NCBI RefSeq assembly: GCF_002250625.1 | Contig: NZ_NMVQ01000007.1 | Span: forward strand, 1 to 64,000 | Direction of reading: 5' to 3' | Source of the DNA: Enemella dayhoffiae | GTDB taxonomy: Bacteria > Actinomycetota > Actinomycetes > Propionibacteriales > Propionibacteriaceae | DNA: 64,000 bases | Shown: positions 1 through 9,160 of the stretch, in pieces | Numbering within the stretch: the first letter of the stretch is position 1 | How the letters are laid out: the number at the start of each line of letters is the position of its first letter | Notes under the pieces: generated by a model | Told to the model about the DNA's origin: nothing | Databases searched by the model: none | The model's input: only the letters and a program-made list of their open reading frames with translations | Position numbers and translations under genes: made by a program

Positions 1-59
1 TACGCAACCGCGGAATCGACACCCTGCCCAGCATCAAGACCCAAGACACGGCAGACTGA
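1..59 (+). CDS. C-terminal fragment of a gene entering from the left (possible insertion-sequence protein)
   Basis: An open frame enters from outside the window and stops with TGA at 57-59; the last residues read RNRGIDTLPSIKTQDTAD. The fragment is too short to assign by itself. It is followed within 70 bases by repeated TTTTCGAGCG words that look like the end of an IS21-type element, so it could be the end of the transposase or its ATPase helper. That link is inference from position only; any other protein is possible. Confidence 0.35.
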   Translation, partial: RNRGIDTLPSIKTQDTAD

Positions 60-82
60 ACAACTACGAACCGGTGGCCTCG

Positions 83-125
83 TTTTCGAGCGTCGGATCG
101 GCCCCATTTTCGAGCGTTGCCGACA
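83..125. repeat. Likely right end of an insertion sequence (IS21-like multiple terminal repeats)
   Basis: The word TTTTCGAGCG occurs twice, at 83-92 and 107-116, exactly 24 bases apart, and the second copy runs into GTTGCCGACA, ending at 125. Several spaced transposase-binding repeats at each end and a terminal CA dinucleotide are typical of the IS21 family. The word CGTTGCCGAC occurs again at 135-144, just outside the proposed end. The other end lies outside the window, so family and boundary are tentative. Confidence 0.45.
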
Positions 126-193
126 CCTCCGGCGCGTTGCCGACCCCATGGCTTCAGGTCCGACGCGCGACGAGTCATCGAATCGATGTCCAG

Positions 194-670
194 CTAGTCT
201 CGAGCACTGGCCTCCATTCGGCCGTAATCGGCCGCCAGCGCATCGACGCCGAGCCGAACTGATCGAGCGAGCTCCGCACCTTCGTCTCCGACCAGGTCGC
301 CAATCCGATGGGCGTAGTCCAACAGACGCGCGTAGCGATCCGGAATCTCTTCGTCCGGCATGAGGATCCGCAGCTTCAGGAGGTGGTACCTGCAGACTCC
401 CCTCAGTTCGCGGGCCATCTCAACGCTTGGAACCTCATCATTTGTCGAACCGGAAGAGGCAACCTCGATGGACCTAGCGATTTCTCTGGATCGGTACTGA
501 AGCAGGCTGTCCAATGCGTCACACATGGCATCGCGTGTGTCACGGAAATGCGTGTTGACCCGTGCCGCTCGATTGGCTTGCTTGGTTACCCGCATGGTCG
601 TCTATGCCCCGATGAGGCTGCCCAGCAGGGCTCCGGTGAGGGTGATGATGGCGACAAGCACTTCGTTCAT
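194..670 (-). pseudogene. Small membrane-anchored protein split by an in-frame amber codon
   Basis: The minus strand has an ATG at 668-670, with AGGAA upstream, followed by 22 codons encoding a membrane segment (MNEVLVAIITLTGALLGSLIGA) and a TAG at 602-604. The same frame stays open after the TAG through ACG-ACC-ATG to 194, giving a further 133-residue soluble, Arg-rich helical part that begins MRVTKQANRAARVN. One hydrophobic N-terminal helix followed directly by a basic helical domain is a common layout of single-pass actinobacterial proteins, so the TAG most simply replaces a TGG or similar codon. The soluble part may still be made from the ATG at 593-595. It lies 64 bases downstream of the UvrD-like gene on the same strand and may belong to the defence operon. 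Function unknown. Confidence 0.6.
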
Positions 671-734
671 TGTGCGAGGATTCCTGTTTTAATAGCCGGC
701 AAGTTGATAAGCCGTCATCTGCGTCACCGGCTCG

Positions 735-2921
735 TCAGGCCGGGAGGAGAATACTGGGGTTACCCGCGTACGAGATCACCAGCTCGTCACGGGCTCGACT
801 CGCGGCCACGTAGAGCAGTGCTCGCTCCCGCAATATGGCGTCCTCCTTCTCTTCAGGGGCTTGGTTTCGGACGGCGAACAACGCAGGGAGATTTCCTTCA
901 GAAATGCCAACCAGCATGACCTTTGCGAACTCTGTTCCTTTGGAGCGATGCATCGTCAGGACGACTGGCTGTCCCGCTGGGACCTTGCCGCGGTCAACCG
1001 CCCTTACTTTCACCCCCCGCTCAGCCAGGGCCGCTACCACTTGATCCCGGTGCTTCTTGTCCCGTACCAGCACTCCAATGGTCTCGGGCTCAGGCGTCCC
1101 CTCCAGCCAGGCGCTGATCTGTTGCGCCGCGAAGTCATACTCGGCCGACTGGTTGGGGAACTGCTTCACCGTGGGGGTGGGGCCGTTCCGAAGGGACCGG
1201 TAGTCCGAAGTCTTCTCGGGAGCGTCATCGGAGTCGATCCACGTGGCACCCTCAAGAATGCGCTGTGCAAGACCAAGGTTCTCCGCAGTGGTTCGGTAAT
1301 TGACCTTCAGCCGGCTGGAGCGGCCCCGTACATTCAGCCCATACCGCGACATCACGATTCGATTTCCATAGATGCGTTGGTGTGCATCCTCGGCTATGAA
1401 TACGTCGTTGTCGCCATCGCTCACCAAGGCTCGCACCAGTTGAAGGTGAGAGGGTCCGAGATCCTGTCCTTCGTCCACGAGAACGTGGTCGCAGGGCCGT
1501 CCCGAGCCCTCAGCAGCCACGAGATCAAGACTCGCTGCTGCGAGGCCGGCGGCCTCCGCGTAGTCGACGGTGTCCTGCGCCTGGCACAGCGATCGGTACG
1601 CCGCGACGATCCCCCAGACTGCAATGCGCTGTGGTCGAGTGAGGCGTACGCCGCGGCCCGCACGGGGGGCCCGTGCGTACCCCTCCAGAGTCGTGATCCG
1701 CTGCGGAAGAACAACCATCGCGTACTCGGCGACCAAGAAGCTCGAGGTACGCAGTTCGGCCGGCAGATCGACTCCCGCCTGTCCGGCCGCCAACTGCCAC
1801 GTGAGGTCAGTTTGCGTCCGACCATTGACGCCGATCCCAGAGGTCCCGAACACGGTTACCGCCGCCTGGTCCACGTTACTGGCCTTCTGCAGCACCGAGC
1901 TGGCCAACGAGTCGATCCCGACCACGTGGATGCCCGGCTCGCCCAGCGACTTGGCCAGCGGTATCTGTGGGTCCAGGTTGCTCAGGCCTTCGCGCATCTG
2001 TTCGGCGAGGTTGGTGGTGAACGTGGTCAGCACGATGCGAGCGGCGGGATCCTGCTTGGCGAGCCTGCGGGCGCGGTGCAGCAGGACAACGGTCTTGCCG
2101 GTGCCGGCACCTCCGGCCAGTCGGTAGCTTCCGTGGTAGTTGGCGTCCACCAGTCGTCGCTGAGTCGGGTGCAGCCAGGTGCGCCAAGCGCTGAAGCTCC
2201 CACCTTCGATGACGCGCCGCAGATCCTCGGCGTCCTCGACATAGTGGAAGAGGGTCTTCGACGTCGGGTTGGTACGGATCTTCTTCATGATCTCCTCCGA
2301 CGACGACGTGTCGCCGGAGGGCTTCTCGAGCATGAACTCCTGGCGGACCTCATCCATGCTCTGGCCGCTGGCAAGCGCGATGAGGGCGAGTTCCTGCCAG
2401 CCTCCGAGTTCATGGCCGAGATTGAGCAGATCGTCGTCCTCGGTGCACACGGCGGCGCGTTCGGCCGCCTCCTCAGACAGCCCCAGGCCCTCAACGAGCT
2501 CCTTGGCGGTGTAACCCAGTAGTGAAGGTTTGGCCGTCGGCTTGGGCTTGGACCGCTCCGGCTCCGACTTGGCAGCCGGGGTCGCCATGTCCTCATCCTC
2601 CACAGTCGGCAAACCGTTGAACGGGTTGAGCTTCAGGACGGCCCGCTTGGCCCGTGCGATGGCCTCGTCGTGATGCCACACGCCGTGAATGATGTAAGAC
2701 CGCACCTCGCCCACATCCAGTTGAAAGAGGACTGCGCGCCACGCGAGGTCGACACGGCCAGTGCGTACGCGGGAATCGACCACCCCGTTGATGGGTTCAA
2801 TGTGGATGCCTGGGGCGGCGTCGTCGTCGGCCAGCTTCTGCAGGAAGGCCATCGCCTTCGACCGGATCGTGGGGTCGATCTTGTTCACCTGGTTGGTGAG
2901 GATGATGTTCGACTCGGTCAC
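735..2921 (-). CDS. UvrD/Rep-type helicase with RelE-like N-terminal domain, fourth gene of the DISARM-like operon
   Basis: This 728-residue superfamily 1 helicase shows Walker A GGAGTGKT near residue 272, the DEGQD box near 484, a YRT motif (VNYRTT), MHRSKGTE near 658 and the final VAASRARDEL motif, so the ATPase core looks intact. Residues about 16-93 (KAMAFLQKL ... HIEPI ... DSRVRTGRVDLAWRAVLF ... YIIHGVWHHDEA) resemble the RelE/ParE toxin fold that precedes some UvrD-like helicases in actinobacteria. The start overlaps the stop of the upstream 2080-residue gene by four bases (ATGA), so the two are translationally coupled. Classical DISARM has a PLD-family DrmC here instead. It may unwind or process invading DNA handed on by the other proteins; that role is inferred from context. 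Confidence 0.85.
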   Translation of the reverse strand: MTESNIILTNQVNKIDPTIRSKAMAFLQKLADDDAAPGIHIEPINGVVDSRVRTGRVDLAWRAVLFQLDVGEVRSYIIHGVWHHDEAIARAKRAVLKLNPFNGLPTVEDEDMATPAAKSEPERSKPKPTAKPSLLGYTAKELVEGLGLSEEAAERAAVCTEDDDLLNLGHELGGWQELALIALASGQSMDEVRQEFMLEKPSGDTSSSEEIMKKIRTNPTSKTLFHYVEDAEDLRRVIEGGSFSAWRTWLHPTQRRLVDANYHGSYRLAGGAGTGKTVVLLHRARRLAKQDPAARIVLTTFTTNLAEQMREGLSNLDPQIPLAKSLGEPGIHVVGIDSLASSVLQKASNVDQAAVTVFGTSGIGVNGRTQTDLTWQLAAGQAGVDLPAELRTSSFLVAEYAMVVLPQRITTLEGYARAPRAGRGVRLTRPQRIAVWGIVAAYRSLCQAQDTVDYAEAAGLAAASLDLVAAEGSGRPCDHVLVDEGQDLGPSHLQLVRALVSDGDNDVFIAEDAHQRIYGNRIVMSRYGLNVRGRSSRLKVNYRTTAENLGLAQRILEGATWIDSDDAPEKTSDYRSLRNGPTPTVKQFPNQSAEYDFAAQQISAWLEGTPEPETIGVLVRDKKHRDQVVAALAERGVKVRAVDRGKVPAGQPVVLTMHRSKGTEFAKVMLVGISEGNLPALFAVRNQAPEEKEDAILRERALLYVAASRARDELVISYAGNPSILLPA

Positions 2922-5900
2922 TGTCCACCTCCGCTGAGCGCCGCCTTGATACGGTCGATGTCGGGTCCAAGGACGGTCCAGCCCCGCTCCACCAGTGTGT
3001 CGTCGGTGTGACCATCGATGAAGACTGCGATCTGCTGGTCCGGCCAGGCGAAGTCGATGGGCTGGTCACCAACTTCGTGCCCCTGCTCGGCAACGGCCAG
3101 CCCGGCATCAGCCAGCGCCACAACGAGTAGCCGCTCGTCGTCGCTGAGCGAGTTGTCGTACGCCTCATCCCACCCGGGGACCTGGGGCTTGACGAGGGCC
3201 GGATCGGCCGAAACGACGCGTGCAGTGCCCTTGATGATCTGCCGCACGGTGGTCGCCAAGACCGGGAAGATGCCGAACTGTAGCGCGTTGGCCAGGGCGA
3301 GCCAGTCCCGCCATGCCTCTTTGGCCTCCTCGCTCCCGAGAGCGTGGGTGCGATCGTCGACGGCGGCACATGTGGTCAGGATGGATCCATCCCGCACCAC
3401 CGCAATTCCCAAAGTCGATTCACTCCACCATCCGATTGCGGTCTGCCCGGGAATCGACTCGCCAGTCAGGAGGGCGCGGGTCAACTGCCGCACCTCCAAT
3501 GGCTGGACGGTGCGTTGGTTGACCCCGAACAGGGCGGTCGACAGCGCCTGGGCCAGCGTGCCGCATGCCTCACGATCGGGTTCGCGGAGCCATCGTTCGA
3601 GGATCGCGAACGGCCCACCGGTCACGGTGGGCAGCAGGGAGGAACAGCGCGGAAACTTGGCGATCATCACTGGTTCCACCGCGCTCGGATACCACCGCGG
3701 CGCGCGAGCCGGCTGCTCGTCGGCGTACAGTCGGACGTCCTCGGCTGTCACGGACAGGACGAATAGGCCGTGGTCTCGAAGCACCTGCCGCTTGGTTGCA
3801 TCGTCCGCCAGGTTGTTGTGGGCCGCCGTGCCGTGGAACTGGTAGCCGTCGGTGAAGATGGCCATGTCTGGCACGTTCGGGTCGGGAGTGCTCAAGAGGA
3901 AGTCAGGGCGGCAGCCAAGCAGATCGACCTGTGGCTTGAGCGTCCACGTTCGTCGCTGCCCCGGCAAAGACAGCTGCAGCTGGTTACCGCGCGGGCCGGG
4001 CTGCTCTGTCACCTGCGCTGACAGGGATTCCGCGAGCCTCTTCAACTGCACATAGAACTTCTTCTCCAACCACGACGCGCCATCGTCCGACACCTCGTGG
4101 GCTTGCTGGGTCACCTGCCACAACATCGGGTCGTCCAGCTCGTCCTCTCGAGACGAATGGCCCCCGGTCAGAATGTCCCGCAGGTGGCGCTCCGCAGCTG
4201 AGCGGGAGACGAGATGCACCTCGTGCCCGGGTGCGAACGGCAGCAGACACAGGGGACAAGCCAATTGCCCCTCGGCCTGGCACGGGCAGTCCCGAACGAT
4301 CCGCCAGGCACGAAGCAGCAGGTTCCACGCTCTCTCCGGTGAGGCCAAATCAGCGAGATAACCGGTGCCACCCGGCACCACATCGTGGATGAGCAGGGCC
4401 TGGTGGTTCGAGCCACGACGGTTCGGGGCCACGCACGTGGTGACTCCAAGATGATCGGGGGATCCGCCGAATTGTTCTCGCAATCCGAGAAGGAGTGCCG
4501 CGGTCAGGCTGGGAACGGCGAACGAGTCACCGAGGGTCACCTGGTGCGGGAGCGGAATCACGACGCCCTGGGTGGTGAGCGTCCTGGAAAGGGCAACGTT
4601 GACGACATGGTTCTCGTCCGTGGATTGGCGGTGTTGGCACCACGGCCGGTGTTCTCTGGGGGAGTTCGCTCGCGCTGCCTGATCGAGTACGCCGCAGGCC
4701 CTGCAGACTCGGAAAAGCGGGGCCCTCGCCTTCTGGCCAGCCAGCTGCATGTCGCCTCCGGCGGAAATGCGGCCGACGTTCACCCAGCGCATGGTGAGGC
4801 GGTCGAGGTATTGCACGCCGAAGTCGTAGCCCTGCACGTACCACTCGCGGCGCACGTGGCCCTGGTCGATGTCCGGGGCAGCCACCACACTGAACCGCGT
4901 GCGCCTGCGCTCGTCGCCGCTGTCGGTGATGACCGCCTCATCGCGATTGAGCTGGGCCGAGACTTTGGTCAGTTCGACCACGTTGAGCCGCTGACCCGCA
5001 TCACGCGGAGTGTCGCTCCCGCAGCGTGGGCAGTCGCCCGCATCGGCCAACATCAGGTCGACGGCCCACCCGCAGTCAGCGCAGTACGACCACGGATGAA
5101 CCGCCTCCGTGTTCGGCCCCAGGTCGACGGCATCGATCGCGATCTCCATCCCCCGCGCATAGAACGTATTGCCGGGTGCGAACTCGTGCAATGCACGTGC
5201 CGATGGACGGCTGATGGTGGCGCCGTCCTCCTTCCATTCCTGGGAATCGGGATCGAGCCAAGTTACGAGCACCTCGAGCCTCACCGAGTCGTCCAGGAGT
5301 GTGTAGTTGGGCAGCAGGCCAACCTCCTCCAGCGCCGACACCCAGTGCTGCCGGTTGGAGTCGGAGATCTCCTGGATGGTGTAGTGGAGCGCAGCACGGG
5401 CCGAACGCAGTGCCTTGCTGTCCTCCGAATCCGGATTGGGCAGTGACGCACGTTGTTGCAGGTCGGGGAGTGCCTGCTGGATGGACGTCAGCCTGCGCTG
5501 CAGTGCCTCGACCTGGTTGGTCCAGCGGTTGGCAGCGGCGTACAACTGGCGGGCGAGACCGCTGGAGCCGGGTCCTTGCGGCGGGGTGGCCCACTCACGA
5601 AGGGTTGTGATCGCGTCGTCCTGAAGGCTGGAGAACGTGCCGAGGAACGTGGCCAGCAGTTGCTCGTGCTGCTTTTCCGCCTGGGTGATCAAGTGCCCGA
5701 GGAACGTGTCATGTTCACCGGGAGCGAGGGCTTCTGGTGCCACCCGCGGGAGCAGATCGGGGTGGTCTCGCGCGGTCTTGTCAACGATGTGCGCAAGGTA
5801 TTGGCGCCGCAGGATCTCCTCCGCCGACAGCCAGGTGGCGGGCGGGCGTACGGCCCCGTTGATCATGGCCAACGGATCGAGCAACCGCGGCAGGTTGGCG

Positions 5901-8900
5901 CGGTGACCGGTGATGTAGGTGACGTCGAGGGCGTTGCCGGTACGCCGACCGGCGCGGCCCACGCGCTGGAGGTAGGAGGCCGTGGTTCGTGGGAGCGAGG
6001 ACAGGAATACGGCCGAGAGCGTGCCGATGTCGATGCCCATCTCGAGGGTGGGTGTGGCGACCAGGACGTTTGGAGCGCCAGCCTTCTGACCCGAGGACTT
6101 GAATCCCCGCTCGTGTGCCAGACGGGTCTTTGTCTCGAGCAGGGATGTGTGTTCGCGCGCCACGATGCGGCGCATGTCGCCGTGACCATAGAGCGCCTGG
6201 TAGAAGTTCGGCTCCACATCGATGCGGCCCAGACGCCCAGGGCAGCGGACCAGGAAGCAGGGCGCCCCCTCGAGCTGGTCGATGACCTCAGGAGTCCCAT
6301 GTCTTCTTCCGTGGCACACGGTGCACCGCAGGGCGACTCGAGCTTCGCGCAGCTCGGTGTCGGTCGGGATGCGCACCAGCACCCGGTCCGGGGAGATCGC
6401 GTACACCATCGCGTGGGACTCGGTCTGCTTCTCGAGCAGGACTCCACGTTCGGCGAGCTCCCGGAGCAGGAGACGCGTGAGTGTGGCGCCCATCCCCGCA
6501 GATACGCCCAGCACGCGGGAAGCCCACGACGCATACCAGCCCTGGGGTGAGGTGGCGTTCTCGAGCAGGACCTCGCTGGCGCGGTTGAGTCGGGTGCCGA
6601 CGCGGGGAAACTCGGGCGCAGAACGACCCGTGGGGAACGCGGGCATTCCCTCTCCACGCGGACGCCCGCCCCAGATCGCATAGCGATTGCCGTCGCTCTT
6701 GATGAACCGAGTCAGCCACGGATGATCGATCGCACCGCTGGCCCGCATGTGCTCGGCGACGCCGCGGACCCACGTGGCGAGGTCTTGTTCAGCGGGTCCA
6801 TCGCCGAGCTCGGGCTGCCACTCCGCGGCGTCGAGGCATCGGCGCGCGGCTTTCCCCATCTGAGCAGGGGTGCCGATCTCCACGGCCGAGACCGCGGTGC
6901 CGGTGTTTTCCAGGGTGCGGCCGAAGCCGGATTGGAGTCCGAATTCCAGGGCGACATCGAACGCCAGCCGGGTCTCGACGCTGCGCCGCGTGACCTGGTC
7001 CAAGCGGTTCGGATCATCCCAGTAGGGCTTGAACCGCTGCCTATCGGCGATCGCCGGATGCAACAGGCGGTAGCGGGCGAACGGGTCGTTGCCGGCGCGT
7101 TCGACCAGACGGGGGACGAGATGAGCGAGGTCGGTCACGTGTGACTCGAGAGAGTCGCGGATGGCCGCGCGGAGCGTGAACGTGTGGCTCCGGGTTTCGA
7201 CGAATCCGGCCCGGTGGGCGGCGTCTTGGACAGAGTCGGTGAAGACCAGTGCCTTCTTGTCGTCGGAGTCGATCTCTTCGGAGCCGAACAGCGCGGAGAG
7301 GGACACCGACAGTTGGGTGGCAATAGCCGATCCGAGGAATCTGATGCCATCGCGCTTCTGGCACGAGGGGCAGTCGTCGTTGCTGGCCGGCACATCGTCG
7401 CGTCGATCGTGCGTGAGCACAGGGAGAACGCGTCCCTCTCGGTACGCCTCGGATGTTTCGTCCGGCGGCAGCCGGGTGAGTTCCTGTTGAGCCACGTCCC
7501 ACCAGTGCAGGCCTTCTACACCGCCCCTCTCGCCCTCGGCCGGGGCATACAAGAGTGCACGGAAATACTTCTCATGCTGGGCGTGACGGCGTCGTATGTC
7601 GCGCGACTGGGCGAGGTGAGTACCAGTGGGCTCGAGGTATACACCCCATCCCGAACGTCCGCAATACCGGCAATAGAGGGCTGGGTATGCGATGTCTGCA
7701 GCGCCGATGGAGTCGACGACATGCTCGGCGTCGTCGCTCCAGCGAAAAGAGGCCGCAGAGGTCGCCAGCCGATCGAGTCGGGTGAGCTCGCGAACCCAGA
7801 GGTGGGTCTCGACGTTGAGGAAGTCCTGGCCGAGTCGGGTACGCAGATGGCTGAGCGCAGCCACGAGGTGACCGACCCAGCGAGCGGCAATCCCCGAGGC
7901 ATCGGGACGGGCCACGATGCAGCGGGCAAGGGAGTCGAGGCTGGTGGCATCTCGAGCCATGGCGATTGCCTTTCGCACAGCTGGCGCGCTGAGCAGTGCT
8001 CCAGCGACCTCTTCGGCGCCTGCCTCGGCGTGGACGTTGACGCCGAGTTGGCGGGCGAGGAGACGGCCGACTTCGGCGGGTGTGGCCGCTTCGAGTTCGC
8101 TCATGGAATCGGCCATGCCGCCGACGTTCAGAGTCGCTGTGGGATCATCTGCTTGGCCCGTCCATCTTCGTGCCCAGTCATCAAGATCGAGCCTGGTCTC
8201 GGTGATGATGGAGCCGCGTGGGAAATCCCGGCCGAATACGGTTTCGGCGAAGCTCAGCATGGCGCTCGGATCGCCTCCGTCGCCCAGAGTGGCGGAGGTT
8301 GCGACAGGCGTCACTGCACCTAGTGGGCCTGATTCGGCCTGGGTGTCCGGGTCGTTCCGGTAGGCCGCCAATGTGAGTCCGAGGCGGCGAAGGAGCATGG
8401 CCACGTCGGTGCCCTGGGCGCCGTCGTAGGTGTGGAACTCGTCCAACACCAGGTAGGTGAGGTTGTCGGCGCTGGCCTGCCACAGTGGTTGATCGTCGCG
8501 GCGCAGCAGCAACTGGTCCAGCATCTTGTAGTTGGTGAGCAGGATGTCGGGCGGGTCCTGTTGCATGGTGCGCCGGCTGGTGATCAGCCCGTCGACGCTG
8601 ACTGTGGTGCGTTCGCCCTGCTCGCCGGTGTAGATGCCGGCGGTCACCGATCTCAGACGCCGGTCGGTGCCGATCAACTCGGCGAGACGGCCGGCCTGAT
8701 CGTTCGCCAGGGCGTTCATCGGATAGAGGATGAGCGCCTTGATGCCGCGATACCCCAGGGATCGGGCGCGGAGGACGTGGTCGAGGATCGGGATGAGGAA
8801 GGCCTCGGTCTTGCCCGAGCCGGTACCGGTCGTGACCAGGGTGGCTTCGGGGTGTCGGAGTTCCGGTAGCCCGGCGGTCGGTTTGGTGCTGAGGCGTGCA

Positions 8901-9160
8901 AACGCCTCGGCCTGGTGCCCGTGCGGGGTGAATCCCTCGGGCATCCAGTCGAGGTGCTGCTGCCAACCCGGCTCCGCCGGCGCAAAGGGAACGCGGAGGC
9001 GTACCCACGGGCCCTTGAAGATGCCGGTCTGCTCGTGGGCGAGGAACTCCGAGAGTGCATCCTGGGCGTCCGCGTCGGTCAGGGCAAACGTCGTGGCCAA
9101 GTAGGCGGTCAGCGCCTCCTGGATCCGACGCACCTGAGTAGTCGGCAGCAGATCACTCAT
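2918..9160 (-). CDS. Giant DEAD/DEAH helicase with DUF1998 module (DrmA-DrmB-like fusion) and C-terminal nuclease-like domains
   Basis: The protein has 2080 residues. N-terminal helicase half: Walker A TGTGSGKTE at 111-119, DEFH at 240-243, SAT at 289-291, and a second RecA domain with QRVGRAGRR near 1066-1075. Cysteine pairs near 498 (YCRYCG) and 600 (CPSC) suggest zinc sites. The second half has CADCGW/CPRCG near 1370 and a dense cysteine cluster near 1630 (CPCQAEGQLACPLC), typical of DUF1998/MZB modules. In class-1 DISARM the helicase DrmA and the DUF1998 protein DrmB are separate; here both appear in one chain. Near 1760 and again near 2040 are segments of the form PDF/IDF...FTDG/FIDG followed by a helix and a final strand, resembling Vsr/DUF559 nuclease folds. 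Four-base overlaps with both neighbours. Confidence 0.8.
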   Translation of the reverse strand: MSDLLPTTQVRRIQEALTAYLATTFALTDADAQDALSEFLAHEQTGIFKGPWVRLRVPFAPAEPGWQQHLDWMPEGFTPHGHQAEAFARLSTKPTAGLPELRHPEATLVTTGTGSGKTEAFLIPILDHVLRARSLGYRGIKALILYPMNALANDQAGRLAELIGTDRRLRSVTAGIYTGEQGERTTVSVDGLITSRRTMQQDPPDILLTNYKMLDQLLLRRDDQPLWQASADNLTYLVLDEFHTYDGAQGTDVAMLLRRLGLTLAAYRNDPDTQAESGPLGAVTPVATSATLGDGGDPSAMLSFAETVFGRDFPRGSIITETRLDLDDWARRWTGQADDPTATLNVGGMADSMSELEAATPAEVGRLLARQLGVNVHAEAGAEEVAGALLSAPAVRKAIAMARDATSLDSLARCIVARPDASGIAARWVGHLVAALSHLRTRLGQDFLNVETHLWVRELTRLDRLATSAASFRWSDDAEHVVDSIGAADIAYPALYCRYCGRSGWGVYLEPTGTHLAQSRDIRRRHAQHEKYFRALLYAPAEGERGGVEGLHWWDVAQQELTRLPPDETSEAYREGRVLPVLTHDRRDDVPASNDDCPSCQKRDGIRFLGSAIATQLSVSLSALFGSEEIDSDDKKALVFTDSVQDAAHRAGFVETRSHTFTLRAAIRDSLESHVTDLAHLVPRLVERAGNDPFARYRLLHPAIADRQRFKPYWDDPNRLDQVTRRSVETRLAFDVALEFGLQSGFGRTLENTGTAVSAVEIGTPAQMGKAARRCLDAAEWQPELGDGPAEQDLATWVRGVAEHMRASGAIDHPWLTRFIKSDGNRYAIWGGRPRGEGMPAFPTGRSAPEFPRVGTRLNRASEVLLENATSPQGWYASWASRVLGVSAGMGATLTRLLLRELAERGVLLEKQTESHAMVYAISPDRVLVRIPTDTELREARVALRCTVCHGRRHGTPEVIDQLEGAPCFLVRCPGRLGRIDVEPNFYQALYGHGDMRRIVAREHTSLLETKTRLAHERGFKSSGQKAGAPNVLVATPTLEMGIDIGTLSAVFLSSLPRTTASYLQRVGRAGRRTGNALDVTYITGHRANLPRLLDPLAMINGAVRPPATWLSAEEILRRQYLAHIVDKTARDHPDLLPRVAPEALAPGEHDTFLGHLITQAEKQHEQLLATFLGTFSSLQDDAITTLREWATPPQGPGSSGLARQLYAAANRWTNQVEALQRRLTSIQQALPDLQQRASLPNPDSEDSKALRSARAALHYTIQEISDSNRQHWVSALEEVGLLPNYTLLDDSVRLEVLVTWLDPDSQEWKEDGATISRPSARALHEFAPGNTFYARGMEIAIDAVDLGPNTEAVHPWSYCADCGWAVDLMLADAGDCPRCGSDTPRDAGQRLNVVELTKVSAQLNRDEAVITDSGDERRRTRFSVVAAPDIDQGHVRREWYVQGYDFGVQYLDRLTMRWVNVGRISAGGDMQLAGQKARAPLFRVCRACGVLDQAARANSPREHRPWCQHRQSTDENHVVNVALSRTLTTQGVVIPLPHQVTLGDSFAVPSLTAALLLGLREQFGGSPDHLGVTTCVAPNRRGSNHQALLIHDVVPGGTGYLADLASPERAWNLLLRAWRIVRDCPCQAEGQLACPLCLLPFAPGHEVHLVSRSAAERHLRDILTGGHSSREDELDDPMLWQVTQQAHEVSDDGASWLEKKFYVQLKRLAESLSAQVTEQPGPRGNQLQLSLPGQRRTWTLKPQVDLLGCRPDFLLSTPDPNVPDMAIFTDGYQFHGTAAHNNLADDATKRQVLRDHGLFVLSVTAEDVRLYADEQPARAPRWYPSAVEPVMIAKFPRCSSLLPTVTGGPFAILERWLREPDREACGTLAQALSTALFGVNQRTVQPLEVRQLTRALLTGESIPGQTAIGWWSESTLGIAVVRDGSILTTCAAVDDRTHALGSEEAKEAWRDWLALANALQFGIFPVLATTVRQIIKGTARVVSADPALVKPQVPGWDEAYDNSLSDDERLLVVALADAGLAVAEQGHEVGDQPIDFAWPDQQIAVFIDGHTDDTLVERGWTVLGPDIDRIKAALSGGGQ

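Noticed and set aside
861-2522. 553-codon plus-strand frame opposite the UvrD-like gene
   Set aside because: No recognisable motif, and the minus strand encodes a helicase with all motifs; long antisense frames are common in high-GC DNA.
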